A stretch of 64,000 bases of DNA from Mikania micrantha (Eukaryota; Streptophyta; Magnoliopsida; Asterales; Asteraceae): NCBI GenBank assembly GCA_009363875.1, contig CM018694.1:28405415-28469414 (forward strand), in the 5' to 3' direction. A program made the translations under genes and the position numbers. How positions within the stretch are numbered: position 1 is the first letter of the stretch; the number at the start of each line of letters is the position of its first letter. This document shows, one piece after another, positions 46,901 through 58,590 of this stretch. Below the pieces are notes generated by a model, which saw only the letters and a program-made list of their open reading frames with translations, had not been told where the DNA came from and searched no databases.

Positions 46901-47400
46901 TGATAGAATCTTTCTCTGTTGCCTTAGACACAAAACATGAAGCTTTAGAAGAGGTAGTTGAAGCTGTGGCCATATTGAGGACATACAAATCCTTCTTTCT
47001 TGGAGCTGACATCAAAACCTAGTTTTCAGGAATGGTGATACCTTGCTTGAGAATGTAGAAGCTCGAATCATCAAAGAGAACTTTGTACTTCTTGTCACAG
47101 ATTTGTGATACAGAAAGAAGATTGTTTTCCAGTTGCTTCACATACCTTACTTTGTCAAATGAAACTTGACCATTTGTAAGAGTTCTTTCTCCAGTAATAA
47201 ATCCGCCTTTGTCACCAGCAAAAGCTACATATCCTCCTCTTATTGAGTTGACATCTGTAACAAGAGATATGTCACCAGTCATGTGCCTTGATGCCCCACT
47301 ATAAACAATCCAAGTGCTGTTAAGAGTAGCATTTGGGGCAACCTACACATACACAAATCATTAGTTGAATTTGGGAACCCAAGCCTTTACAGTCTTGGGT
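46901..47400 (-). pseudogene. Protease and GAG-pre-integrase region of copia E
   Basis: Copia protease with WIVYSGASRHMTG, where the catalytic Asp of DSGA is replaced by Tyr. QLENNLLSVSQICDKKYKVLF and SFYILKQG follow. The downstream pre-integrase segment (KDSIIWHKKMSHLS) has stops. The lost Asp means this copy's protease is dead. Confidence 0.82.
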
Positions 47401-50347
47401 TGACTCAAGGAGTCCAGGATTTCTATTTCAATCCATTGTGCAACTGAGGTAACTTTATCTGAGGATTTGAGACAGAAGTCTCACAGGACTTGACCTTCTA
47501 GATAGCCTTTTTTCTGAAAGATTTCTTTAAATACATAGAAGATGGTTTGGATTGTTTGTCAGAAACAATTTTGGGTGTATTTTGATCAGACATTACCCTT
47601 TTACCCTTATCCTGAGACATAATGGATGACGAACATTTGGGTTTGATTTGAGGTGAATGATGAACAGGTTTGACCTCTTTAACAAAATGCTGATTTGGCT
47701 TTCTATGTGATGCAAACTGTGGTCTAATCAAATGAGCACAAGATCTAGCAAAATGCCCAAGTGCATCACACTCAAAGCAAGCTCGTTTATCTGTTGAAGA
47801 AAACTTTTTGGTTTTATTTTAAGACTGTTTGTTTGAAGACTTTGAACCATGGTTATTATGAAAATAAGTTGAATTTGTCTTGTCTTGTTTGAAACCCAAA
47901 CCCTTAGTCCCATGAAAAACAAGATTATCAGTCTTGTTGGACTTACTAGATTCACCCACTTGTGAAGCCTTCACAAAGCCTATAGCTTTGGATAATTTTT
48001 AAGAAAAATTTGTCTTAGGGGGGATTGGATCAATCCTTTTGACACAGGATGTCTGATTCTTAGCAATGGACACATGAGGTGAAAAATCATAATCATCCTT
48101 AGAATCAGAGACCCAATCCTCAACTACTCTTTCCACAAATGATTCCTCAGCAGATGAAAAATCTTCACTTGAAATAACTCCAATTGGATAAATTACCAAT
48201 GGAGTTTTAACTTGAAAATCCTTAATTTCTTTGTCATTTGGTGAATTGACAAAACAATTTAGAACCGGTGGAGGACAGTGATTGTACTTCGTTCCTTTTC
48301 CCTTACCCTTCAGATCAGTCCCATTGCTGATCATGTGCTCAATAATATATGAAGCACTTTCATAGCTCTTGAGCTTTTGACTCAATATCTCATAGTCACA
48401 TTCGACTATGGCTAACTTCTTCTGTGTCTCATTAATGGTGTTGAGATAAGAAGTGATAGCATCTTGTTTATTAAGCACAACGATCTCAGCCTCATGTAAT
48501 TGCCTGATTAATAAATCAATTTTAGCTTGAAAATCTTTTTCATTTGATTTTAAAACACAATTCGCCTCAATACACTGATTGAGATCACTGATCAAGTCTG
48601 CATTATGTTCATGATAAGCCAAAACCTTACTTTAAAGGTCAACACAATGAAAACATCTAAAGTTAGCTGATGAACATTCATCATATACCTGACCAGTCTG
48701 AGAAGAAGCAGAAGTATCTACCATCAAATCAAATTGTTTCGCATGTTGTTCTTCAGAATCAGTATCCAATTCTCCTTGAGTTTCTGAATCTGATGTGCTA
48801 TCAGACTCTGATCCTGATGATTCATCCAGATCAATCTTCACTTCTTCTGAACCCACTTTCAGCAATGGGATTAGCAACTTTATGGATTTCTGCAACACAA
48901 GCTTTCTCATCTGCTCCCTTGTCTGAATTGAATCTAAAATCCCAGTTTCCCCTTCATCGTTCTGAACCATTAGAGCCTTGTTTGCATTTGAGGAGTTGGC
49001 ATGAGAAGGAGTCTCAATTGGTACTAATCTTCTTTCTAGACTAGAGGCAGATGATCTTTGATTTTGAAACGGATTCTGATTTCCCATATTCTTTGGCTTG
49101 TTGCATTGCCTTGCAAAATGTCTTTTATCACCACAGTTGTAGCAGATCACTGAGGACATGTCAAAACCAAACTTTGAATCCTTGTTCAAATTGATGTCCT
49201 TTCCAGTTCTTCTGACAAAATCTTTTGCCCTTCTGACAACACTTGCAAGAGCCCACATGATCTCAATCCTTTCCATGTAATCTGGATCAATCTGTGAGTA
49301 GTCATCATTTGTTAAGTGTGGATTTCCGATCTGACCAGCTAACAACCCATCATAAGAACTCACAAGTGTAGATAAGAGACCCATATGCTCTTTAGCAACC
49401 TCTACTGTCACTTTATCAAAATTTTATGTCTTCAAGTTGATGATAGAATGACTATCTTCTGAGTGAGAAGTATAAGTGGCAGCAGACTGACATGAACCTG
49501 ACTTGAAATAGGAGCATCTTTGGTCTTAGAAACAAATGTTGTTTTCAGAGGAGCATGTGAAGAAGTTCATTCCACAGTGGGAGTGGAATAATAGATGGAA
49601 GGATCTTGAACTTGTGCCATTCTCTTGGCTTTCCACTTGTCTTCTATCTCTTGTTCCTTCAGCTTTTGAATGAAATCATTAATATCCATAGAAGCAAGCA
49701 TCTCACTCTGCTTTAGTATCATGAGAAAAGATTCCCACTTGGGAGGTAATGCGTCTGCTAGACATTCCATCTTCTCTCGAGTAGTTGTCTTTACTTGATG
49801 GTTGAAGAGCTCACTGAGAAGATGATAAAATCTAGCAATCAAATCATCCAAGGACTTGTTTCCCACATACATAAAGCTCTTGAACTCTTTCCTCAAAGCA
49901 TTAGTCTTAATGCCCTTTAGTGTATCTTTCCCCTCATATCTCTGTTGCAAAGCATCTCATAACAATTTTGAAGAGGTAAACTGTCTAAACTGATGAAATT
50001 TATCAGTGGCAATTGACTGAGACAGTATAGCATAGGCCTTCTTTTCAAAATCATATAGCTTTCTTTGAGGTTCAGTCACTCGAGTAAACCAGCATAGATG
50101 TTCCATCCTCATTGATTGGTCTCAAGTATCCACTTTCAAGCATCATCCACAAGTTAGTGTCCACCACATTGATGTGAATCTCAAATCTATATTTCCAATG
50201 AGGATAATCATCCAATGATAATAATTTTGGGGCTTTATTGGCATTTCCAATCTCAGTTTCAGTGAGCAATAAATTCTGAATCCTGTGATTCTGATTTGCC
50301 ATCAACGCTAGTTCCTCCATCTTAGCAGACATTAACTGATTTAACAC
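47401..50347 (-). pseudogene. gag: Gag of copia E (Sirevirus-like, long)
   Basis: A long Gag in several frames. N-terminal LSLDDYPHWKYRFEIHI is at 50347-50072; the gag core (KSFMYVGNKSLDDLIARFYHLLSEL; LPPKWESFLMILK) at 49950-49567. Then 49411-48632 holds zinc knuckle CYNCGDKRHFARQC and an acidic tract. A predicted coiled coil (LIRQLHEAEIVVLNKQDAITSYL) is in 48622-47999. A second knuckle CFECDALGHFARSC is at 47779-47738. An unusually long Gag with a coiled coil and two spaced knuckles fits the Sirevirus/SIRE group. Stops lie between segments. Confidence 0.85.
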
Positions 50348-50830
50348 TTAGACAAATTTCATACATTAGGTACTAACGAAATAGAACAATATGAATGACG
50401 GGCACGAAAGACAAGAAATCACACGAATGAGTATACTAATTACAAGTATAAATGAATGAATGATCAAACGAATGAAGAGTTCATTCGTATAAAGACCACA
50501 CGAACTAGATGGTTCATTCATCTAGACACTGGTTCGTTCGAGGATCTATTTGTCCGAAAACCCCGTTCGCACGAACTGAATATGAGTAGTAAGGAAAATC
50601 CTTCTAACTTTGAATCTAGATCGATTTGACCACCAAATTTGGTACACACACTTATGAAGACATTTCTAAGCTTCTGGAATAAGCGATTTTTCAAAACAAC
50701 TAGAAAAACCCACTGTTCATCAATGAAACAGTAACTTTAAGTCTAAGAAAAACAAGGTTTTTAGAAAACAAGACAGAACAACCTGTAATATGATGATCTA
50801 GATTGAAAAACAAGTAGAATCAAGAGCCAA
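50348..50830 (-). other. Leader of copia E between PBS and gag
   Basis: AT-rich; no ORF. A cluster of ATTCGT / ACGAAT motifs lies at 50395-50580, like those in E's LTR and at 32080-32830. Confidence 0.6.
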
Positions 50831-50843
50831 AGCTCTGATACCA
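50831..50843 (-). other. iMet tRNA primer binding site of copia E
   Basis: The minus strand reads TGGTATCAGAGCT beside the LTR end at 50847; the usual copia primer. Confidence 0.88.
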
Positions 50844-50846
50844 CTT

Positions 50847-51430
50847 TGTAGAACCTATGGAACGGATCGGTTCCTTACATATTCTGCTCGTCAGGCCACA
50901 AATAGTGCGGAATCCTCTTCGGGGGTTTTCCAATCGAAATCAATGAGTCACGTGGCAATCCGATGATGAGGAGTCGACGTTTTGATTGAAATCGAACACC
51001 ACGGGGACGAGAACGAAATTGGAATGAAGAAAAGGGCTCTGGAGACCTAGGGTTGAAATATTCTGTTTTGCAGCTATTTATAGTAATCAGCAGTCCACAC
51101 GAATGGGTTACACGAATCACCCGATTATGCGAACCACAATCCACGAAGGAAGCAATTATGTGTAAGAATCATGTCTCTGATTCATTCATACGAACTAATC
51201 AGAATTGTGATTCTTTTATTTAACTGATCGTTCGTTAAGCGTTCATTCGTACGAATTGACTCGTGTGTAGGTTAATTCATACGAATGGTCTTGTAGGATA
51301 TCAAAAGTCAAAGTCAACATGTTTAAACACAAATACGCAATGCAAAATACGTGATTTCATTAAACATTGATAATTAAGGCTATTTACAATCATAATTGAC
51401 CATTACATAGAACTAGGGACATTTCATTCA
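50847..51430 (-). mobile_element. 5' LTR of copia E
   Basis: 584 bp; sense start TGAATGAAATGTCCC (51430), end GGTTCTACA (50847). It carries the TATA box CTATAAATAG (51083-51074) and two TTGAC W-box cores near the sense start (51305-51325). The ATTCGTACGAAT palindrome is at 51245-51256, with more ATTCG units at 51100-51290. It interrupts the gag of element I. The 3' LTR is lost. Confidence 0.85.
51074..51083 (-). promoter_or_regulatory. TATA box of copia E LTR
   Basis: CTATAAATAG on the sense strand about 350 bp into the LTR. Confidence 0.6.
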
Positions 51431-52091
51431 TCAACCTTTTGTACTCCGGGGTCAGCATTCCCGAGCACAGTTTGCACAACTTGTGGAATCGGGAGGTATA
51501 CTGCTCTATGTAAGATCCCTTCATCTTCTGGACCCGAAATTCTTCCTCTAGCGTTTTGATTTCCTTGCGAGGACAATACTCCTCTTTCAGTATCATAGTG
51601 AAATACTCCCACGGGATTGAGTTTGCAGCCTCCACACCCAGTGTCTGGACGTGTGAATTCCACCAGGTGAGGGCCTATACCTATAGTGTCCCCATTAAAA
51701 ACTTTACCTTGTTTTCGTTGGCACATTCACACATGCAGAAGACCGATTCAGCCTTCTCAATCCACCAGAGCAGTCCCACTGCTCCTTTTGATCCCTTAAA
51801 GGTATGGGGATAACAGCTGAGGAATGACTTGAACGTGCATCTCTTTCTGTTGTTGTGAGATCCTAAGGTTCAGCAGTCAAGTTTACGTGTTAGTGTTTGC
51901 GTTTCGCTTTTTACGGTATTCAAAATGATATAAGGTTTCGTTAATGTTGTTGTTCCCGCTAGATTCACTCTGGATGTGGGCTGCCTCATACTCAGCAATC
52001 GCCTTGTTAACACGGCGCTCAACCATTGCTTTGATTGTCGCCGATCGGTTGGCTTGGTTGCTGGCTCGCACGTATGTTCCTCATCCCGCCA
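51431..52091 (-). pseudogene. gag: Gag of gypsy element I, truncated by copia E
   Basis: ATG at 52091 (MAG then a stop, GTYVRASNQ), an intron-like stretch (about 51925-51863), and capsid (CYPHTFKGSKGAVGLLW; SIPWEYFTMILKEEYCP; EQYTSRFHKLCKLCSGMLTPEYKR), ending at the copia LTR. It is the closest relative of element G's gag here. It is cut at the position before EQFISVLLEQI in G. Confidence 0.82.
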
Positions 52092-52300
52092 TTTGTTAGT
52101 GTCTAAATACAATAAAGAGTGGTGTGTTACTTAATGTTATAACTAAGTGAGAGATAGCATACATATAAACACATCATTTTGAAATTAAGCATAATATTTG
52201 ATTAATAGTTTTCAAAAGAGATACAAGATGCTTTTCGATTCAAACAGTGCAATTTAGAATAGTTGCATGGGCACAATCCGCCCATCTAGGTTCATACTAC
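52092..52300 (-). other. Spacer between extra ORF and gag in element I
   Basis: AT-rich, no ORF. The matching spacer in G is 27257-27499. Confidence 0.5.
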
Positions 52301-53075
52301 TACGAAATTAAAGAAACATCTATGAATGTTAAACCGACGAGATAGTGGAAACTCAATTCCCACTATTTTTTGGTCTGTCCTCCTCCTCCTTGAAGGGTTC
52401 CTCCTCCTTGTCTTCTGTGGGGTCCTCATCATCCTCGAAGGGTTCTTCCTCCTCCTCAGGTGCCGAATTGACGGCCACCTGTGCCGCTCCAGCCTCGGCC
52501 ATCGCCTCGGTTGCCGCCGCTCATGGCTCGACTACTCCAACCCTAGCCTGAGACATCTCTAGCCACTTTGTGACATCGCACAACTGTGCCTCCAATCTGT
52601 GCACAGTGTCGACCAGGTTATTGTGGAACTAGTCGGTATCGGACACCTGCTCCTCAAGCTATACCACCCTCTAGGTGATGCGGTGCTCTCCCTCCATTTG
52701 GCTGGTAATGGCTCCAACTGCACTCCTCATCTGATAGATCTCCTGATCCATCTTCGTGACAAAGATTGCGAATGTATGCTCGAGTGGATATCCCACAGCT
52801 GGCAAAGTAGGCATGCTCGAACTGATACCTGGTGTCTGTGATGGGCGTACCTGCTCCCCACGTACCCATCCCCAGATCATGCCGGGTTACCATCCCCAAT
52901 CTTGCGTGTTGCTGCGAGAGCGAACATGCATGATCTCTCCTGGGAAAATATCCCCTAAGGGTACCATCCGCCTCATCTTGCGCCTTTCTTCCTCTTCCTT
53001 TGGAGTTTCTACTGTTGGCCTCTTTCCTAAGTTTCGCTCTCTGTTGTCTGCCATTCCTGTTAATCTCATTATCAT
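52301..53075 (-). pseudogene. Extra ORF before gag in element I
   Basis: Counterpart of 24109-27256 in G. It starts MIMRLTGMADNRERNLGKRP, then MRRMVPLGDIFPGE. After a frame change comes a coiled-coil-like part (LEEQVSDTD; LVDTVHRLEAQLCDVTKWLE), then an acidic tail (EEEEEPFEDDEDPTEDKEEEP) ending VSTISS. Conservation of order and of the ends between two diverged copies, while linkers vary, supports a real protein. It is broken by at least one shift and several stops. Confidence 0.62.
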
Positions 53076-53186
53076 AAGTATGTATACGGTGTAAAGTTAA
53101 GTACGGTGTCTAGGTGTAGTGTCTATGTGTAGAGCTATGGCTATAGTCTAAGTTTACTACATGCAAACCTAGTTCTCTATAACCAA

Positions 53187-53199
53187 GGCTCTGATACCA
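53187..53199 (-). other. iMet tRNA primer binding site of element I
   Basis: The minus strand reads TGGTATCAGAGCC followed by TTGGTTAT, as in element G. Confidence 0.88.
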
Positions 53200-53507
53200 G
53201 TCTTCACACCCCAAAATTACCACTTGCGGGGTCTGGACGCTGGCTATGACGTGGCAAGATCAGATACGTTGGTCATTTAGAACAATATATATGCATTTGA
53301 AACATACACATTTATATTATAAGTAACCAAATAGTTCAAGATGTTAAGCAGCGGAATGTAAAAGTTTACACAACGTAAATATTAAGTAGACACTACATTG
53401 TTTACAAAAACATAATAGCATAAAATGTTTTCAAAATGAGTAGTTATGCATGCAAGACCCTCTTCCTTTGACTCTTTGTGCATCCTAGCCTTGTGCATTT
53501 AGATTAC

Positions 53508-53955
53508 CTGAGAATACATGCTAAAACATGTCAAATGTAAAGTTGGTGAGTTCACAGGTTTAAATAATAGTAAAACAGTTCACGAGATATATACTGGGCA
53601 TGTTAAGTTGTAGACCATAGGTCTCGAGTGTATGTGTCGTACCACTACCGAAACTAGACCGTTAGATGCCTCCGCCATGTCTATCGCAAAAAAATGGCAA
53701 TAGGTCGATATTACGCTCGTCCAGACCGCCAATTAGAGTTGTTGTCGAGCGGAGTTTGTCATACCCATTAGTATTATCCAATAACGCCTCGTTCGTGTTT
53801 AACTAACGATAAGGTTTTCTAAGGACTTTGTACGATATAAGCACACTCAAAAATGTTTGAACAACATACCAGTTATATATCTAAAATAGATTGCAATGTA
53901 TTCTCCCCCAATTTAAGTAAAACACTTAAGATTGAAAAAGGGGCCGTAAACTCAC
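53508..53955 (-). other. Putative intron in LTR I
   Basis: Minus-strand CTCTG|GTGAGTTTA to CATGTATTCTCAG|GTAATC, 448 nt, nearly the length in G (454). Complement block: plus-strand 53545-53554. A TTG microsatellite lies just upstream of the donor. Confidence 0.48.
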
Positions 53956-53960
53956 CAGAG

Positions 53961-53991
53961 TTGTGTTGTTGTTGTTGTTGTTGTTGTTGTT
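53961..53991. repeat. (TTG)n microsatellite in LTR I
   Basis: About nine GTT/TTG units directly upstream, in sense order, of the donor-like site. Confidence 0.9.
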
Positions 53992-55272
53992 CTGTGAGCG
54001 ATTCGCCCTTAAATGTCACCTATATCACATAGGTATCATAAGTTCTTGTTTGCATTCGTGTTCGTGTTCGTTTTGGTCTGCCTAGACCATGTTCGTGTCC
54101 AAACAACTCCAAGTTGTTGCGTTTGAACATGTTTGACTATATTTGACCGTGTTGACTCAGTGACCCATTGGTGACTCATTTAGTTCATTATCGTTGCTTA
54201 ATGTTAGTCATTTGTCACGTATTGCATGTAAACACATAAAGCACGTTCAATGGACAACTTACTATTTATAGTAAGTTTCCATTTTTAGCAGGTTTCCATT
54301 TATAGTAAGTTTATATATTTTGCACGTTTCTATTTTTTTAGTAAGTTCACAACGTATTCACATTTTATCATTTTAAGCATGCTCTTTTCCCTAAAGGTTC
54401 ATGTTATCGCATAGCACATCGTCACGTTTCATCAATTACGCACACAATTCAATTTTGGTAACTAAAGTTACTATATATAGAAAGTTTCTATAGGTATCAT
54501 GTTCTTAATTAATCTATCATGCAGGTACCTTCATAACATCATAACAAAACACTTACAACCATGTTCCATTCCTTAATATGGCCATACACCTTTATTTACA
54601 AAAATCCCTTATTAAAGTTACCATTAATAGAAAGTTTGTGGTAACAATCATTTTAGTCAAAATCAAGCCATTAAACTATGTTTATAAGACCATTATCATC
54701 ATCAAAACTCTTAAAAAATTCAAAATCTTACATGCATGTTACCATTTCTTGACAAAAGTTTCTTTATTTAGAAATATATTAACACATCAATATTTAATCA
54801 ATTTTAATCTTTTTAACATGTCTTTATACACAATATTAGCCGTCATTCATCATTTAATCATACACATTATGTCTAAAACATCATCTGACATCATTTAATT
54901 CAACCAAAAGTTAGTTTTTAAGCAATAATCATTTTTATTCATAAAATGACATCAATAGCTCACATTGATCAATCCAACCACTTAAATCAGTCACAAATAC
55001 ATACAAATACAGATTCTCAAGTACATAAATTCATGCATGTGTGTGTAAGTAGGACTGCCTTACAAAGCTCTTAGAAGGCTAGATGTAGTTGAGATAGTAG
55101 ACTAATAAGCTTCTAGAGCTGCTGATGGAGTTCTACATCTGGTTCAATTTATGTTGGTGTCTTGGTGCTTTCTCAAGGATTCAAACCTTCTAATGATCGC
55201 TCCACAATGATTGGTTATGGCTTCCAAGGCTGAGAAGAGCTTTCATAGGGAGTAAAGGGTGAAATGGGTTGG

Positions 55273-55280
55273 TATTTATA
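55273..55280 (-). promoter_or_regulatory. TATA box of LTR I
   Basis: TATAAATA on the minus strand, just after the hairpin cluster in sense order, matching the place of the TATA box in LTR G. Confidence 0.55.
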
Positions 55281-55301
55281 ATGCTTTTAGCTTCTGAGAG
55301 G

Positions 55302-55512
55302 CTTCGCGTACCGCCAAGGGGCTCCTTCGGGCTTCTTGGCGTACCGCCAAGGACAAAACAGTAGGGTTCTCCACCAAGACACGATGCATACTGCCGTGTG
55401 AAGATGATCGGTCATTGCATACCGCGAAGACTTTTGGCTGAATTCAAATTTCCCGCCCATCCTTCGCGTACCGTAAATTTTTTCGTCGGGCCCCATTGCG
55501 TACCGTGATAGG
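55302..55512. repeat. TAC-centred hairpin cluster in LTR I
   Basis: One perfect hairpin, CTTGGCG-TAC-CGCCAAG at 55335-55351, plus decayed units near 55302-55318, 55385-55402, 55413-55429, 55462-55478 and 55493-55509. The design (7-bp GC arm, TAC loop) is that of element A's hairpins, and the location is that of the cluster in LTR G. Confidence 0.7.
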
Positions 55513-56251
55513 TCCTGGGCAGATCCAATTGCTTATTTTTATTTATTTGATTCGTTTTTCAACCGATTTTCGTTATTGTTTATCGTTTTTCGACGTTTGT
55601 CTTGATTTGGGTTGTTATGTGTTCCCATATTATTCATATTTGTTTGTTTGCATTAATTGTTTGATATTTCACCAACGTTTGTGAGTTCGAGACACATGTG
55701 TGCGTTTCCGATAATTTCTCGAATTACGGTGAGATTGTTTGTGTTTGAACTATTAATGTGTCATAATTCACACATCGTTTTCGTATTTATTTTGTATTAT
55801 TTTATCTTATTTTATTAGTTTTTTATTTAGTTTTTATTAGATTTTAAATATTTTTACTAATTCTAATTTTTAATGTTACTTTTGTAGGTTTCGCGAGAAT
55901 AAACGTTCGTAATTGCGAAGAAAACCGAAGCCTGAAATAATTTTTATGATGTTTGGAAGCGAGAAATATAATTTTCATAAGTTCCGAGGTTAAAAAATGG
56001 CATTTCGGGAAGTTTCGGAGCTTAAAAATGTGTTTCAACAAGTGCAGGGGTTAAATTGCAATTCTGGTAAAGTTTCAGCATCTTTGACACGTGGCAACAC
56101 CAGAATTCGCCACCTCAGCCCTAAAAATCCACCCAGGACCCGCGTGAGTAACCGGTTACCGCCCACGACTCGCGTCCGCACCATTTCTCCTCACAGAGCG
56201 CTCCGCGCGTGACCCAGCCGGCGACCCGACAACCTGCGTGGCTTTCTCCCT

Positions 56252-56372
56252 TTGACCGGACTTCTAAACCGTTGACCACCCTTTGACCCGCGTTGACTTT
56301 CATTGACTAGGTCATTTTGGACTTTAGACCAGCTATTTTGGCCTCTTGGACCCCCTCTTTTGGGCTTTTGAC
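56252..56372 (+). promoter_or_regulatory. W-box (TTGAC) cluster in LTR L
   Basis: Six TTGAC cores in one orientation within 121 bp: 56252, 56272, 56283, 56293, 56303 and 56368, several as TTGACC. They end 44 bp before a TATA box. TTGAC[C/T] is the binding site of plant WRKY factors, so a stress- or defence-responsive promoter is plausible. Confidence 0.65.
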
Positions 56373-56415
56373 CCACTGATTTGGCAAAGATCGCGAACCT
56401 AAGCCTAAAATCACC

Positions 56416-56423
56416 TATATAAA
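56416..56423 (+). promoter_or_regulatory. TATA box of LTR L
   Basis: TATATAAA in CACCTATATAAACC, directly downstream of the W-box cluster. Confidence 0.65.
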
Positions 56424-57742
56424 CCAATTAAAACCCTAATTTGCGGATCTATCACCCCAAGGATGGCTTAAAACGTAGGAGAAACATATTTTTGAAGATT
56501 TTGGAGCTTTGGGATCAATTCGGACGCTCGGGGGAGGCTCAGATCGGAACGCGTTTTCGGGTTTGTTTATGCATCGTAGTTGCTATTTTCCATTTGTTCT
56601 TGAATTTTCTACCATGTTTAGATCTGATTTCATGTTATTTAATGTTTGGATGATGATTCTAGGCTAGATCTTTAATTCTACGTAGATTACAGATGATTAT
56701 TGGATGAAAAATCGGTTTTTCGGGTTTGTTTGATTGAATGAATCTTTGCTTTTGATTTAAATCTGATTGTGAATGATTTTTAAAGTTCTTAGACTATTGT
56801 GAATGATCTGATTGTATGCTTAAACTATTTTGTGAATAAAGTTCGAATCGGTTTCGACAAAAACTCGATTTTCACATGATTTTGGGATAAAAACTTGTTT
56901 TTAACCTAATTGTGATTTGACTAATCTTAGTAAATCATAAGAATTTCATATAATCAGATTGTAATCAGTGGGATATACCACCTTAAAGGCTAATCAAGCA
57001 ACAATGTGTTGGGATATCATGGTTTAAACGAGGTTTTTCAAGTAATTCGCATGATCATTGGATTATTTGTTGATTGTTTATGCCATGTATTTCAAATTCA
57101 TAATTAATCTGAATTAGATTGATACATTTGTGCTTTGGTACATTGTGGTTGTTGAGATTGACCTAATTATTCGACCATAGAAATCATAAGCATTGCCCGT
57201 TTGGAGAGACCGACTCGGTGATCCATCATTACACCCCGGTAAGCTTTACACAACCAGTAGGATCTTTCTAAGAGTTGGATTGTCTGAACATGAGATCTAG
57301 CATTTATTAAGTTCCATAATAGGTTGTATCATTAGATCCGGTAAAATTCAATCAATCATTCCCGATAGCTGTTACGATTCCTTTAAGATTCCTAGTCTAG
57401 GTAGAATCTCCTTCATATTTGGTTTCCTAGTTCTTGCGGTGTTGAGTTGACTTATTTAGTTTTCTTAACTTCTTTAATTGTTTAAAGTCATTTTCGTAAA
57501 ACAAATTCCGTTTTCTAAATTCAGTAAGTTTCTTATTTCGTTAGGTTTGCAGTTAGGATTTATTAGTCGATTCCGTGTCCTTAGGTTCGATATCCGGACT
57601 TTCCTTAGCTATACTTCATACGTCAGGTACACTTGCCTGAAGTTTGTAGTTTGGTTTAGGTTAATTTGATTTATTACTCGATAGTGTTGAACAAAGATTT
57701 CTACGAACCGAGCAACCGAAACAAACCCGAATACCCTCGGGG

Positions 57743-57750
57743 TATATAAA
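57743..57750 (+). promoter_or_regulatory. TATA box of B-like LTR, tandem copy 1
   Basis: TATATAAA in CTCGGGGTATATAAACC, followed by a CT-rich leader. Repeated at 61612-61619 in copy 2. Confidence 0.6.
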
Positions 57751-58129
57751 CCTTAAGTGTTGACATTTAATTCATTCTACACTAGCCCTCTCCATCTCTA
57801 ACCCTCAAACCCGTCACTCTCTCTATCTCCAATTCAAGCATTCAAAACACCATAACTCCCTCAAATCTTGATGAAATTCGATGATTCTTGAGCCAAAACG
57901 ACGATCTTGAAGCCCTCTACAAAGAAGTAAAACAGATCTTCAAAGTTACCCAGCCATTTTCTAGGTATTTGGCTTTAAAGTTGCTGAAAAATAGGGTTTT
58001 GTGTGTGTGTGGTTCTACCCAAACCCTAAACCGGCTTGTAACCCTCACATCCATACTTACCACACTCTCGAGAGCTGACCATAGCATGGGAAATGTCGAG
58101 GAACAACCTTCCAGACCCTTTCAGGTGGA

Positions 58130-58590
58130 TGAGGATGGTAGAGCTGCTACAGGTTCGCGAAGCAGCCGAGCCAGGCGAACCCACGAAGGGCCGAACCTGC
58201 TTTGGCCGAACCTTCGAACCTATGCCCCGCTAACCACGAACGCTTTTGCCTGTTCCCCGAACCTCGACACTGCTACCGAACCCTTTGCATGGATGTGAAC
58301 CTGCTCTCCCTTAGCCGAACCATGCATGTGGGGTGAAACCATGACTATAGGCGAACCCTAAGGAGTACCGAACCTTTCTGTTGGTTGCTGCGAACCCTTG
58401 GTCGAAACCGAACCCACCATCCTTGGCAAACCTCATGCACGTTGTAGCTGAACCTTTGTGACAATCCTATCATGGCCGAACCCTTTGTGCACGCCTTGCA
58501 CCGAACCCTAACTCAACACAGCCAAACCCTAACTGTGCTAACCAATAGGTTCGTTGGCCACTGGACCGAACCTTGACTAGCCCAACCTAA
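58130..58590. repeat. CCGAACC motif cluster, tandem copy 1
   Basis: About 20 CCGAACC or GCGAACC units with irregular spacing, then GGTTCG units near the end in reverse orientation. It lies downstream of the TATA box and CT leader, so it would be transcribed. Confidence 0.75.

Larger units (their letters stand above)
53202..55800 (-). mobile_element. LTR of gypsy element I
   Basis: Diverged relative of LTR G on the minus strand. The end beside the primer site reads GGGGTGTGAA, with a small deletion relative to GTGTGACA. It shares the donor and acceptor pair, CGAACA-type repeats (54055-54080), TAC-centred hairpins (55302-55510) and TATA box, and the segment at 55690-55760 matching G at about 20950-21030. 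The outer end is not clean; homology to G fades near 55790, where sequence of element L follows. Confidence 0.75.
55883..57692 (+). mobile_element. Athila-like LTR fragment L
   Basis: About 1.8 kb, close to A's LTR length. The segment 57560-57680 (GATATCCGGACTT, then CAGGTACACTTGCCTG) matches the sense-strand end of A's LTR (complement of about 2890-2990), so L is a related family in plus orientation. Proposed ends (TGTAGGTTTCGCGAG, GTTGAACA) have no matching flanks and no primer site follows, so it is a truncated or solo LTR. It holds a TTGAC cluster, a TATA box and no ORF. Confidence 0.6.

Noticed and set aside
57888..58298. 136-codon open frame, repeated in part at 61761
   Set aside because: It crosses the CCGAACC motif cluster, breaks differently in the two copies and matches no protein; it is LTR sequence.
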